Assembly (NCBI RefSeq): GCF_010730355.1 | Contig: NZ_AP022576.1 | Coordinates: 2,666,001-2,730,000 of the forward strand | DNA from: Mycobacterium florentinum | Lineage (GTDB): Bacteria; Actinomycetota; Actinomycetes; Mycobacteriales; Mycobacteriaceae | DNA length: 64,000 nt | Direction: 5' to 3' | In this document: in pieces, positions 18,370 to 26,625 of the stretch | Numbering within the stretch: position 1 is the stretch's first letter | Layout: every line of letters starts with the position of its first letter | Notes under the pieces: model-generated | Seen by the model: only the letters and a program-made list of their open reading frames with translations | Database searches by the model: none | Told to the model about the DNA's origin: nothing | Position numbers and translations under genes: made by a program

Positions 18370-19278
18370 TCAGCTCCCCAGTTTCTTGCGCAGCCATTCG
18401 CCGATCTCGGCGATCGCTTCGTCGACCTCGGGCACCCAGCCCGCGGCGAGGATGAAGGAGTGCTGGCCGCCTTCGACCTCGCGCACCAGGACGTCGTTTC
18501 CGGCCGCTTCGATGCGACGGGCGAATTCGGCGTCCTCACCGGCGAGTACTTCGTCGCCACCCCAGAACACCGCGGTCGGCGGCAGCCCGGACAGATCCGC
18601 GGCAATCAAACTCACCCGCGGGTCGTCGAAGCCCACGCCGGTGTCGTCCAGCCAGCAGGACCTGAAGAACTCGGCGAGCGGACGGGACAGCAGCCGGTCG
18701 CGCTCCGCATTGGTGGTGTAGGTCTCGTTCGTCATCGTGAGATCGACCCACGGGGAGATCGACACGATCGCACCCGGCAGCGCGGCTCCTTCATCGCGCA
18801 GGGCGAGCGCGAGGCCGACCGCGAAGTTGCCGCCGACCGAATGCCCAACGCTGGCAATGTTTTCCGGCCGGTACCCCTGGGCCATCAGCCAGTTATAGGC
18901 GTTGCGCACGTCTTCGATCTGGGCGGGGAATTTGTTTTCCGGCGAGCGCCGGAAGTTGAGTACCAGGGCGCGCGTGCCCGCCGCCTTCGCGATGTGCGCC
19001 GCGGCCTTGCGGTCGGAGTACATGGACGCGACCACGGTGCCGCCCAGGTGGCTGTGCAGCAACACCCGGTCCTGGTCGGCATCGACGGGAATGCACCACA
19101 GCGCCTCCACCCCGCCGGCGTCCACTTCGGCGTACGTCACGCCCTCGGGTTCCTTGGTGGCCAGATGCATCGTCTCGATGACGTCGCGCACCGTGTTCAG
19201 GTCGAAATTGGGGTTGGCGGACCGCGCGCTCAGAGCGCCGAAGAATTCGGCGAACTCTTTCGCCTGCGTGCTGACCAT
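18370..19278 (-). CDS. alpha/beta hydrolase (hormone-sensitive-lipase-like esterase)
   Basis: 302-residue esterase/lipase. The oxyanion region is LLHSHLGGTVVASMYSDR, a variant of the HGGG motif. The nucleophile elbow is GHSVGGNFAVG (Ser near residue 158). The acid is in FWGGDEVLAGEDAEF and the catalytic His in EGGQHSFILAAG. ATG 19278 is preceded by GAGAGG at 7 bp; a GTG at 19293 without that spacing is less likely. Divergent from a TetR gene, with two palindromes between them, so it is probably repressed by that TetR and induced by a lipid or ester. Confidence 0.92.
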   Translation of the reverse strand: MVSTQAKEFAEFFGALSARSANPNFDLNTVRDVIETMHLATKEPEGVTYAEVDAGGVEALWCIPVDADQDRVLLHSHLGGTVVASMYSDRKAAAHIAKAAGTRALVLNFRRSPENKFPAQIEDVRNAYNWLMAQGYRPENIASVGHSVGGNFAVGLALALRDEGAALPGAIVSISPWVDLTMTNETYTTNAERDRLLSRPLAEFFRSCWLDDTGVGFDDPRVSLIAADLSGLPPTAVFWGGDEVLAGEDAEFARRIEAAGNDVLVREVEGGQHSFILAAGWVPEVDEAIAEIGEWLRKKLGS

Positions 19279-19305
19279 TGGGGTGCCTCTCACTGGATTT
19301 ATTGA

Positions 19306-19333
19306 ATAACGGTCGTTATCGTAACGGACGTTA
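19306..19333. promoter_or_regulatory. twin palindromic operators for the TetR/hydrolase pair
   Basis: Two near-identical palindromes occupy the intergenic region: ATAACGGTCGTTAT (19306-19319, 6-bp arms) and TAACGGACGTTA (19322-19333, 5-bp arms). Their centres are 15 bp apart. They lie 28-55 bp upstream of the hydrolase start and 41-68 bp upstream of the TetR start, as expected for an autoregulated TetR repressor controlling both genes. Confidence 0.75.
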
Positions 19334-19373
19334 TCCTATGCTGGGGTGAGCGTCAAGCAGAAGGGCGGGACCA

Positions 19374-19973
19374 GTGAGATACCCACCAGGCCAGAAGGCA
19401 CGCGCGCGCGACGCCCTGGTGCGCGCCGGTACCCGCTCGCTCAAGACGAGCGGATTCAACGGCGTCGGCGTCGACGGGCTGGCCGCCGCGGCGGGCGTGA
19501 CGTCGGGCGCGTTCTACTCGAACTTCCCGAACAAGACCGCGATTCTCGAGGCCGTCGTCGAGGCGGGACTGGGCGAACCGTTCGTCACGGACACGGGTGC
19601 GATGACCCACGCCGAGGCACGGGCGCACATGATCGCTTTTCTCCAGGGATACATGAACACCGATCACAGCCACGATGTGGCTGGTGGGTGCGTGATGCCC
19701 GCGTTGAGCGCGGACGTGTCCCGCGCCGAACCGCCCGTCAAAGAGGCCTACCAGCGCAAGATGATCGCACTGATCGATCGGATCACCGAGCTGCTCGACG
19801 GAGAACAATCCGACCGCCGGCAACGGGCATGGAGCATCGTCGCCTTGATGGTCGGATCGGTCCTGATCTCGCGCGGCATGCCCGAGCAGAGCGAAACCCG
19901 AAGCGCAGCACTAGATTCCGCGCTCAGTACCGCCTCCGCACTAATGGACGCGGGGGCGGAACCGCAGCGTTAG
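19374..19973 (+). CDS. TetR-family transcriptional regulator
   Basis: 199 residues. The N-terminal helix-turn-helix is [33 protein letters not shown] (about residues 25-57), followed by an effector-binding helical domain. GTG 19374 follows a GGGCGGGA stretch; another GTG at 19346 is out of frame. It is divergent from the esterase, with the two palindromes as likely operators. The 3' end overlaps rplO by 4 bp in convergent orientation. The ligand is unknown. Confidence 0.92.
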   Translation: MRYPPGQKARARDALVRAGTRSLKTSGFNGVGVDGLAAAAGVTSGAFYSNFPNKTAILEAVVEAGLGEPFVTDTGAMTHAEARAHMIAFLQGYMNTDHSHDVAGGCVMPALSADVSRAEPPVKEAYQRKMIALIDRITELLDGEQSDRRQRAWSIVALMVGSVLISRGMPEQSETRSAALDSALSTASALMDAGAEPQR

Positions 19974-20413
19974 GAGAGCTCGGTGGCCGAGCCGCCGGCG
20001 GCGGTGATCTTGTCGCGGGCGCTGCCGCTGAACTTGTGCGCCGACACCTCGACCTTGACGGCCAGGTCGCCGTCGCCGAGGACCTTCACCAGCGAGTTCT
20101 TCCGAACCGCTCCCTTGGCAACCAGCTCGGCGACGCCGATGGCACCGCCCTCGGGGAACAGCCGGCTGATGTCACCGACGTTGACGATCTCGTACTCGGT
20201 ACGGAACCGGTTCTTGAACCCCTTGAGCTTGGGCAGCCGCATGTGGATCGGCATCTGACCACCCTCGAAGGTGACCGGCACGTTCTTGCGCGCCTTGGTG
20301 CCCTTGGTACCACGGCCGGCGGTCTTACCCTTGGAGCCCTCACCGCGACCGACGCGGGTGCGCGCCTTCTTCGACCCGGGGGCCGGCTTCAGGTCGTGCA
20401 GTTTGATGGTCAT
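19970..20413 (-). CDS. rplO: 50S ribosomal protein L15
   Basis: 147 residues. The N-terminus [40 protein letters not shown] Gly/Arg/Lys block (here [19 protein letters not shown]) and [20 protein letters not shown] are characteristic of L15, which assembles late on 23S rRNA. It is the last gene of the rplN operon in this window and overlaps rpmD by 4 bp. secY, which often follows, is not present; a convergent TetR gene ends at its stop. Confidence 0.98.
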   Translation of the reverse strand: MTIKLHDLKPAPGSKKARTRVGRGEGSKGKTAGRGTKGTKARKNVPVTFEGGQMPIHMRLPKLKGFKNRFRTEYEIVNVGDISRLFPEGGAIGVAELVAKGAVRKNSLVKVLGDGDLAVKVEVSAHKFSGSARDKITAAGGSATELS

Positions 20414-20592
20414 TTGGTCTCCTCCACCTCAACCAGGTGGCTCACCACCGCGATCAGCCCGCGGGTCTGGGGGTTGTCCTCGCGGACCACCGACTGGCGA
20501 ATCTTTCGCAGCCCCAACGTGCGCAGGGACTCGCGCTGCTTCCAGCGCGCCCCAATGGTGCCGCGCACCTGGGTGATCTTCAGCTGGCTCAT
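20410..20592 (-). CDS. rpmD: 50S ribosomal protein L30
   Basis: 60 residues, the usual bacterial L30 length. The signature is [28 protein letters not shown] with [15 protein letters not shown] at the C-terminus. Overlaps rpsE upstream and rplO downstream by 4 bp each (ATGA), so it is translated as part of the operon. Confidence 0.98.
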   Translation of the reverse strand: MSQLKITQVRGTIGARWKQRESLRTLGLRKIRQSVVREDNPQTRGLIAVVSHLVEVEETK

Positions 20593-21269
20593 TGCTGTGC
20601 CGTTCCTTCGCGCGCGGCACTGGCGGCCAGCGCTTCACTTTCGCGTCGCGCCTTCAGCATCCCGGCCGGGGCGACATCCTCGATCGGCAGACCGCGGCGA
20701 GCGGCCACCTCTTCCGGGCGCTGCAGCAGCTTGAGCGCGGTCACCGTGGCGTGCACCACGTTGATCGCGTTGTCACTGCCCAGCGACTTGGCCAGGATGT
20801 CGTGCACCCCAGCGCATTCCAGCACGGCACGCGCCGCACCGCCGGCGATCACACCGGTACCCGGGCTGGCCGGGCGCAACAGCACCACACCCGCTGCCGC
20901 CTCACCCTGCACCGGGTGCGTGATCGTGCCGCCGATCAGCGGGACCCGGAAGAAGCCCTTGCGCGCCTCTTCCACTCCCTTGGCGATCGCGGCCGGAACT
21001 TCCTTGGCCTTGCCGTAGCCGACGCCGACCATGCCCGCGCCGTCACCCACGATGACCAGAGCGGTGAAGCTGAATCGCCGACCACCCTTGACCACCTTGG
21101 AGACACGGTTGATCGCGACGACCCGTTCCAGGTAGTTGCTCTTGTCGCCGTCGCGGTCGCGGTCGCGGCCGCGGCCACCGCCGCCGTCGCGCCGACCCCG
21201 CCCGTCACGGGAGTCGCGGGAATCGCGGCCGTCCGGGGCGCCTTGCCCCCCAGCGGACTGCTCCGCCAT
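20589..21269 (-). CDS. rpsE: 30S ribosomal protein S5
   Basis: 226 residues. The S5 core starts at [20 protein letters not shown] and includes [14 protein letters not shown] and [17 protein letters not shown]; it contributes to decoding fidelity. The first ~50 residues are a low-complexity Asp/Arg/Gly extension with [10 protein letters not shown] and RDRDRDGD repeats, matched by a short tandem repeat in the DNA near 21150-21175. Arg/Asp-rich extensions occur in mycobacterial S5, but the repeat is a likely site of length variation. Confidence 0.98.
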   Translation of the reverse strand: MAEQSAGGQGAPDGRDSRDSRDGRGRRDGGGGRGRDRDRDGDKSNYLERVVAINRVSKVVKGGRRFSFTALVIVGDGAGMVGVGYGKAKEVPAAIAKGVEEARKGFFRVPLIGGTITHPVQGEAAAGVVLLRPASPGTGVIAGGAARAVLECAGVHDILAKSLGSDNAINVVHATVTALKLLQRPEEVAARRGLPIEDVAPAGMLKARRESEALAASAAREGTAQQ

Positions 21270-21291
21270 TATGCGGTCCTTCCAGTTGTCA

Positions 21292-21693
21292 TCAGAATTT
21301 CAATCCGTTCTCGCGGGCGGCGTCGGCCAGCGCCGCGATCCGTCCGCCATAGCTGTATCCGCCGCGGTCGAAGACCACGCTGTCGATGCCGGCGGCCTTG
21401 GCGCGCTCGGCGATCAATTGACCGACCCGCACGCTGTGGGCTTTCTTGTCACCGTCGACGCCACGCACGTCGGCCTCGATCGAGGACGCGGCGGCCACCG
21501 TGGTGCCGGTCAGGTCGTTGACCAGTTGCACGTGGATGTGCCGGGCGGACCGGTTCACCACCAGGCGAGGGCGCTCCGAGGTGCCGGAAATCTTCTTGCG
21601 CAGCCGCGCGTGCCGGCGCAGCCGCGCGACACGTCGAGCCGCGGAGATGTTCTTGCCCACCGGCTTTTGGGCGTCAGCCTGTGTTTTCGCCAT
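21292..21693 (-). CDS. rplR: 50S ribosomal protein L18
   Basis: 133 residues. [38 protein letters not shown] block (here [18 protein letters not shown]) and the C-terminal [30 protein letters not shown] identify L18, which binds 5S rRNA. Two bp separate it from rplF. Confidence 0.98.
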   Translation of the reverse strand: MAKTQADAQKPVGKNISAARRVARLRRHARLRKKISGTSERPRLVVNRSARHIHVQLVNDLTGTTVAAASSIEADVRGVDGDKKAHSVRVGQLIAERAKAAGIDSVVFDRGGYSYGGRIAALADAARENGLKF

Positions 21694-21695
21694 GA

Positions 21696-22235
21696 CTACT
21701 TACCTGTCTTTCCGACCTTGCGGCGGACCTGCTCACCCTCGTAGCGCACGCCCTTGCCCTTGTACGGGTCGGGACGGCGCAGCCGACGGATGTTCGCCGA
21801 AATCTGGCCGACTTTCTGCTTGTCGATACCGGTGACGCTGAACTTCGTCGGCGTCTCCACCGCGAAGGTGATGCCCTCGGGCGCCTCGATCAATACGGGA
21901 TGGCTGTATCCGAGCGCGAACTCGAGGTTGGAGCCCTTGAGCTGCACCCGGTAGCCGACGCCGAAGATCTCCATCTTGGTGGTGTAGCCCTGCGTGACGC
22001 CGGTGACCAGGTTGGACACCAGCGTGCGCGAAAGCCCGTGCAACGAACGGCTTTCCCGCTCGTCGTCCGGACGGTTGACCACGATCGCACCGTCTTCGCT
22101 GCGGGCCACCGTGATCGGCTCGGCGACAGTCAGGTCCAGGGTGCCCTTGGGACCCTTCACCGAGACCTTTTGGCCGTCGATCGTCACGTCGACTCCGGCG
22201 GGAACCGGAATCGGCTTCTTACCAATGCGCGACAT
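21696..22235 (-). CDS. rplF: 50S ribosomal protein L6
   Basis: 179 residues, normal length. [17 protein letters not shown] at the N-terminus and the C-terminal [20 protein letters not shown] motif are diagnostic of L6, which sits near the factor-binding stalk of the large subunit. Follows rpsH by 9 bp. Confidence 0.98.
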   Translation of the reverse strand: MSRIGKKPIPVPAGVDVTIDGQKVSVKGPKGTLDLTVAEPITVARSEDGAIVVNRPDDERESRSLHGLSRTLVSNLVTGVTQGYTTKMEIFGVGYRVQLKGSNLEFALGYSHPVLIEAPEGITFAVETPTKFSVTGIDKQKVGQISANIRRLRRPDPYKGKGVRYEGEQVRRKVGKTGK

Positions 22236-22244
22236 GGTTCCCCC

Positions 22245-22643
22245 TCACCACACGTACGCGAGGACTTCGCCGCCCACGCCTTGTCTGGCTGCCTGGCGGT
22301 CGGTGAGCAGGCCTGACGATGTCGAGATGATCGCCACGCCCAGCCCGCCGAGCACGCGTGGCAGGTTGGTCGATTTCGCGTACACCCGCAGACCGGGCTT
22401 GGATACCCGGCGCAGGCCGGCGATGCTGCGTTCCCGGCTGGGTCCGTACTTGAGCTGAACCACCAGCGCCTTGCCGACCCGAGCATCTTCGGTCCGGAAG
22501 TCGCTGATGTATCCCTCGCTCTTGAGGATCTGGGCGATGTTGGCCTTGATCTTGGAGTGCGGCAACGTCACCTCGTCGTGATACGCCGAATTGGCGTTGC
22601 GCAGACGTGTTAAAAAGTCTGCGATCGGGTCCGTCATTGTCAT
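22245..22643 (-). CDS. rpsH: 30S ribosomal protein S8
   Basis: 132 residues from ATG 22643 ([18 protein letters not shown]), the usual S8 length. The frame is open further upstream, but nothing there resembles S8. The C-terminus [25 protein letters not shown] is the conserved S8 rRNA-binding motif. S8 is also the usual autoregulator of this operon in other bacteria. An 86-bp gap separates it from rpsZ. Confidence 0.97.
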   Translation of the reverse strand: MTMTDPIADFLTRLRNANSAYHDEVTLPHSKIKANIAQILKSEGYISDFRTEDARVGKALVVQLKYGPSRERSIAGLRRVSKPGLRVYAKSTNLPRVLGGLGVAIISTSSGLLTDRQAARQGVGGEVLAYVW

Positions 22644-22729
22644 GACAGCGTCTGTAACCTTCCTCGCGATGGTTCCCGTTAGGGGCCTGTCGCGCACCTG
22701 TTCTGGAGTGGTCTGTAGTCCTGTGCCTG

Positions 22730-22915
22730 TTACCAGCTGCTCTTCTGCACGCCGGGCAGTTCGCCCGCGTGCGCCATTTCGCGCAGGCAGATCCTGCACA
22801 GCCCGAACTTGCGGTAAACCGCGCGCGGACGTCCGCACTTGTTGCAGCGCGTGTAGCCACGCACCTTGAAGCGCGGCTTGGCGTTGGCCTTGTTAACGAG
22901 TGCCTTCTTAGCCAT
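22730..22915 (-). CDS. rpsZ: 30S ribosomal protein S14, zinc-binding (type Z)
   Basis: 61 residues. [26 protein letters not shown] contains the CxxC...CxxC zinc ribbon, so this is the C+ form of S14. Mycobacteria usually carry a zinc-free S14 paralogue elsewhere under Zur control; that copy is not in this window. Placed between rplE and rpsH as in other actinobacteria. Confidence 0.98.
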   Translation of the reverse strand: MAKKALVNKANAKPRFKVRGYTRCNKCGRPRAVYRKFGLCRICLREMAHAGELPGVQKSSW

Positions 22916-22919
22916 CTAC

Positions 22920-23483
22920 TCAGTTCTCCTTGAACGGAAAGCCGAGGGCCCGCAACAGCGCTCGTCCTTCGTCGTCGTTCGTCGCCGAGGTGACGACGTT
23001 GATGTCCATGCCGCGGACCCGGTCGATCTTGTCGACGTCGATCTCGTGGAACACTGACTGCTCGGCCAGTCCGAAGGTGTAGTTGCCGACACCGTCGAAC
23101 TGCTTGGGCGAAAGCCCGCGGAAGTCACGAATACGCGGTAGCGCAATGGAAGTGAGCCGGTCGAGGAACTCCCACATCCGGTCGCCCCGCAGGGTGACCC
23201 GCGCGCCGATCGGCATGCCCTCGCGCAGCTTGAACTGCGCGATGGACTTGCGGGCCTTGCGGATCTCGGGCCGCTGCCCGGTGATCAGGGCCAGGTCGCT
23301 GACCGCGCCGTTGATCAACTTGGCATCCCGGGCTGCGTCGCCGACGCCCATGTTGACGACGACCTTGGTCACGGTCGGGATCTGCATGACGTTGCCGTAG
23401 CCGAATTCCTTGTGCAGCGCATCGCGAATCTCGTTGCGGTAGCGCTCTTTCAGGCGCGGCTGCACTTTCTCTGCAGTGGTCAT
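22920..23483 (-). CDS. rplE: 50S ribosomal protein L5
   Basis: 187 residues. [38 protein letters not shown] and the [24 protein letters not shown] block are typical of L5, which contacts 5S rRNA and the P-site tRNA. One bp downstream of rplX. Confidence 0.98.
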   Translation of the reverse strand: MTTAEKVQPRLKERYRNEIRDALHKEFGYGNVMQIPTVTKVVVNMGVGDAARDAKLINGAVSDLALITGQRPEIRKARKSIAQFKLREGMPIGARVTLRGDRMWEFLDRLTSIALPRIRDFRGLSPKQFDGVGNYTFGLAEQSVFHEIDVDKIDRVRGMDINVVTSATNDDEGRALLRALGFPFKEN

Positions 23484-23484
23484 G

Positions 23485-23802
23485 TCAGATGTCCTTGCCG
23501 TTGCGCTTCGAAATACGGACGCGCTTACCGGTCTCCTCGTCGACCCGGTAGCCGACCCGAGTCGGCTTGCCGTCGGAGTCGACCACCATCACGTTGGAGA
23601 CGTGAATCGGCGCTTCCTGGGTCACAATTCCGCCCGAGCGGGCGCCGCGCTGGTTGGTCGAAACCGCGGTGTGCTTCTTGATCGCGTTGACGCCCTCGAC
23701 GAGCACGCGGTCGCGGTCCGGGTAAACCTTCAGCACTTTGCCTTTGGCGCCCTTGTCCTTGCCCGCGATCACCAGGACGGTGTCGTCCTTCTTGATCTTC
23801 AT
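23485..23802 (-). CDS. rplX: 50S ribosomal protein L24
   Basis: 105 residues. The KOW motif is in [25 protein letters not shown], followed by [12 protein letters not shown] and [19 protein letters not shown]24 is an assembly initiator of the large subunit. Directly abuts rplN (no gap). Confidence 0.98.
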   Translation of the reverse strand: MKIKKDDTVLVIAGKDKGAKGKVLKVYPDRDRVLVEGVNAIKKHTAVSTNQRGARSGGIVTQEAPIHVSNVMVVDSDGKPTRVGYRVDEETGKRVRISKRNGKDI

Positions 23803-24171
23803 CTACAAAACCTCCGGAGCCAGCGAGATGATCTTCATGAATCGCTTCTCGCGCAGTTCGCGCCCGACCGGCCCGAAGATGCGGGTCCCGCGCGGGTCGT
23901 TGTCGGGCTTGATGATCACCGCGGCGTTCTCGTCGAACTTGATGTAGCTGCCGTCGGGACGCCTGCGCTCCTTGACGGTGCGCACCACGACGGCCTTGAC
24001 GACGTCACCGCGCTTGACGTTGCCACCCGGGATGGCGTCCTTGACGGTGGCGACGATGACGTCACCGATGCCGGCGTAGCGTCGCGACGAGCCACCGAGC
24101 ACCCGGATGCACAAGATCTCCTTGGCGCCGGTGTTGTCGGCGACCTTCAGCCGCGATTCCTGCTGAATCAC
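23803..24171 (-). CDS. rplN: 50S ribosomal protein L14
   Basis: 122 residues. Starts at GTG 24171 ([28 protein letters not shown]), with GGAGAT upstream as ribosome-binding site. The block [29 protein letters not shown] is the L14 signature. First gene of the minus-strand operon that runs to rplO. A promoter-like sequence lies about 170 bp upstream. Confidence 0.98.
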
Positions 24172-24340
24172 TCGATCTCCTGACTGAGTTCACGTGTGCA
24201 CGGCAGGAGAACACCTCGGCAAACCTCCGGAAAGCAAGGCCCACCACAAACCTGACGTGCGCGGTCTTTGTTACCGAAGGGCACGCGGGGCCTGTGACGC
24301 TTGCACGCACCGGCCGAGGTCTGCCCAAGGCAACCCCTAG

Positions 24341-24369
24341 AGTCTAGGTGAAGACCTGCTCAGCGCCAA
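24341..24369 (-). promoter_or_regulatory. putative promoter of the rplN operon
   Basis: On the minus strand TTGGCG (24364-24369) and TAGACT (24341-24346) are separated by 17 bp, a good sigma-A-like -35/-10 pair. Transcription would start near 24334, giving a leader of about 165 nt before rplN. Otherwise the 294-bp space 24172-24465 holds no gene that I can support. Confidence 0.5.
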
Positions 24370-24465
24370 ATTCCTGGCCGGGCAAATCTCCCCGGGTGCG
24401 CGACCCGCCGCCATCGCGCCGCGGCACCCTCATCTAGCAGCGGCGATACCAGCGGTCGCGGGGCT

Positions 24466-25419
24466 TTAATCCCCTTGCCGGACCCAGGCGAGGATGTACA
24501 GACTCATCGCCACCACCAACGCGATCAGCACCCACTGCACGACGGCCTGGTCGATCCAGGAGCCCGGCGGTGGACTGCCGGGCAGGATATTTCGCAGCGG
24601 GACGATCGCGAACAGCATGGCGGCGTACCACGTCCCGAACGGCGGCACGAACTTTCTGCGACCCATCACCATCGGAATGGCCACCAACAACGCCAGGGTC
24701 GGCAGGGTGATGAGCACGATGCAGATGAAGATGTCGAAGACCAGTGGTCCCTTGGCCCGCTTCATCGTGATGACCAGCTGCGCGTCGTCGAGACCGCGCG
24801 AGTTGACGCTGCTGGTTTCGTCGTCGCGGCTGACGGTGACGTCCCAGCCGTCCAAACCCCCGGTCACCTCGACACGGGCCGGTAGCTTTTTGCGGTCGTC
24901 ACCGGAGCCGACGAAGGTGTCGGCCGAGATTTTCTCGGTCTTGTACGTGTCGAGCGGCCAGTTGGCCGGATCGCCGTGGGCTTCGATCGTGGTCTCGACC
25001 TGTGCCGGCGCCTTGCCTTTGGGGAATTGCAGATCACCGAGATCGTTGGTCGGATACAGGCGCACCGCGACGTCGGTGTTCAGCACGTCGAATCGCTTGT
25101 CGTACAACGAATCCGGAGGATAGACGAGCACATCCACCTTGAGCCGATTGGCGGTGGTTTTGAAGTCGTCCAGGCGCAATTGCACGATGGTGTCGTTGCC
25201 GCCACCCTCACTGAGGTCCAGCGGCGGGAGTGGTCCCTCCGATCGCTGCAAGTAGTGCACGCCGAACAGCGAGAAGGCGTAGACGCCGACGACGACCGCC
25301 AGGATGAACGCACCGAGCGAGAGGCGCGGCCGGTGCCTGCTGAAAAAGCTGAGCGGGCCTGACTTCGGCGGCTTCTCCGACTCCGGTGGCGTCCCCGTCG
25401 GCGGCGTTTCGGTGGTCAC
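24466..25419 (-). CDS. DUF4436 membrane protein, copy 1
   Basis: 317 residues from GTG 25419 (MTTETPPTGTPPESEKPP). A proline-rich cytoplasmic-type N-terminus leads to one transmembrane helix (about residues 34-56, LGAFILAVVVGVYAFSLFGV). An extracytoplasmic domain of ~170 residues follows, with NRLKVDVLVYPPDSLYDK and EAHGDPANWPLDTYKTE. Three C-terminal helices end it, with the conserved PLRNILPGSPPPGSWIDQAVV turn between the last two. The function of DUF4436 is unknown. It occupies the place of M. tuberculosis Rv0713, just after the formylglycine-generating enzyme. Two paralogues lie nearby. Confidence 0.9.
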   Translation of the reverse strand: MTTETPPTGTPPESEKPPKSGPLSFFSRHRPRLSLGAFILAVVVGVYAFSLFGVHYLQRSEGPLPPLDLSEGGGNDTIVQLRLDDFKTTANRLKVDVLVYPPDSLYDKRFDVLNTDVAVRLYPTNDLGDLQFPKGKAPAQVETTIEAHGDPANWPLDTYKTEKISADTFVGSGDDRKKLPARVEVTGGLDGWDVTVSRDDETSSVNSRGLDDAQLVITMKRAKGPLVFDIFICIVLITLPTLALLVAIPMVMGRRKFVPPFGTWYAAMLFAIVPLRNILPGSPPPGSWIDQAVVQWVLIALVVAMSLYILAWVRQGD

Positions 25420-25554
25420 CGGTCCGGGCCGGCAACTCGCTGGCGAAATCCAGCTTGACGGGGCGCCACGGGCAGATGGTAGCGAACATCCACACTGCCC
25501 GCGCAACTTGATCCGGTGCCCTGCAGAGTTCTGTCACCTGCCCGAAAGCCGTCG

Positions 25555-26454
25555 TTAACGCGCGGCGACGAATCCGGGGTCGGCAACGCAGCGAAATCCG
25601 ATATGGGTGGTAGCGGTGTCCTGCGATTGCGGTGACCGGGCAGCCGGACGGTAGCGGTGGCAGTACTCCGGCGCGCACAGGTGCGAGCCACCCTTCAAGG
25701 CCTGGCTGACGGCCGGGTTCGCGGGCCCCGAGGGTGTACAGCAGGCCTTCGGGGGCTCGTCGAGCCGATGGTGCGCAGAAAACTCGGTGGCCGTCCACTC
25801 CCAGACGTTGCCGATCATGTCGTGCAGTCCGAACCCGTTCGGCGGAAACGCTCCCACCGGCGACGTTCCCACCCAGCCGAGCGCACCGTCGTTGCGGTAC
25901 GGGAAGCTGCCCTGCCAGGTGTTGGCCATCAGTTGCCCGCCGGGATTGGGCTCGTCGCCCCACGCGTAGATGCTCGCGCATCCGCCGCGGGCGGCGTACT
26001 CCCACTCGGCCTCCGTCGGCAGCCGCCGCCCGGCCCAGCGCGCGTAGGCGGCGGCGTCCGGATACGCGACCTGAACGACCGGGTGTTCGGCCCGGTCCGC
26101 GATGTCGCTGTCCGGCCCGAACGGATGGCACCAACTGGCGCCCGGAACCCAGTCCCACCATTGCCGCCAGTCGCGCAGATCGACCGGTCCCGGCGTGGGG
26201 CGGAAAACCATTGCACCCGCACGCAGTTCGGCGGGATCGACACCGGGGTACAGCGCCGGGTCGATCGGCTGCTCCGCGACCGTGACATAGCCTGTGGCAG
26301 CAACAAATTCGGCAAACTGCGCGTTGGTCACCGGGTGCCGCTCGACGGCGAAAGAGCCCACCCTCGCGGTGTGGATCGGCGCCTCTTCGGGATAGAAGCT
26401 CGTCGAGCCCATGCGGAAGGCGCCGCCGGGGAGATCGACCAACTCGGTGAGCAC
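25555..26454 (-). CDS. formylglycine-generating enzyme (sulfatase activator)
   Basis: 299 residues from GTG 26454 (MLTELVDLPGGAFRMGS), the length I recall for M. tuberculosis Rv0712. It oxidises the Cys of a CxPxR motif in sulfatases to formylglycine. Family blocks are PVTNAQFAEFVAATGYVTVAE, RRLPTEAEWEYAARGG, GLHDMIGNVWEWT and the active-site cysteine pair in GGSHLCAPEYCHRYRPAAR. Its likely client is the AtsA arylsulfatase at 31844-34204 (CSPTR). An in-frame TTG at 26478 is a weaker start. An IS element now lies 46 bp upstream of the start, between this gene and the DUF4436 gene that would precede it in an operon. Confidence 0.96.
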   Translation of the reverse strand: MLTELVDLPGGAFRMGSTSFYPEEAPIHTARVGSFAVERHPVTNAQFAEFVAATGYVTVAEQPIDPALYPGVDPAELRAGAMVFRPTPGPVDLRDWRQWWDWVPGASWCHPFGPDSDIADRAEHPVVQVAYPDAAAYARWAGRRLPTEAEWEYAARGGCASIYAWGDEPNPGGQLMANTWQGSFPYRNDGALGWVGTSPVGAFPPNGFGLHDMIGNVWEWTATEFSAHHRLDEPPKACCTPSGPANPAVSQALKGGSHLCAPEYCHRYRPAARSPQSQDTATTHIGFRCVADPGFVAAR

Positions 26455-26494
26455 CGTTTCAGGGTAGGCGGCGCCCAACTCGCGTTATGCCCGC

Positions 26495-26500
26495 GCTAGT
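26495..26500. repeat. IS target-site duplication, left copy (GCTAGT)
   Basis: GCTAGT immediately precedes the left IS end and is repeated at 27614-27619 after the right end. It fits the NCTAGN target known for IS481 itself and implies a 6-bp duplication. Confidence 0.9.
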
Positions 26501-26522
26501 TGTACTGCCCAGGCAGGTTGGT
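26501..26522. repeat. left terminal inverted repeat of the IS
   Basis: Begins TGTACTGCCCAGGCAGG; perfect inverted match to 27592-27613. Confidence 0.95.
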
Positions 26523-26563
26523 TGAGGAAGTGTGACGACACGCTGTAGCGGTCGTTGATGGGT

Positions 26564-26625
26564 GAAGGTCTCCTGTCGTGGAGTGGAGCTGCTACCACTG
26601 CACCCACAACGAACAGGAGACCTTC
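26564..26625 (+). promoter_or_regulatory. inverted repeat enclosing the transposase ribosome-binding site
   Basis: GAAGGTCTCCTGT (26564-26576) is the exact reverse complement of ACAGGAGACCTTC (26613-26625). The right arm contains the AGGAG ribosome-binding site (26615-26619) and ends just before the GTG start at 26626. The 36-nt loop has a smaller inner hairpin (AGTGG/CCACT, 26582-26599). In any transcript entering from upstream this stem would hide the start signal. Confidence 0.75.

Noticed and set aside
24062..24328. 88-codon minus-strand frame upstream of rplN
   Set aside because: Overlaps rplN out of frame and has no recognisable motif; the region is better explained as promoter and leader.
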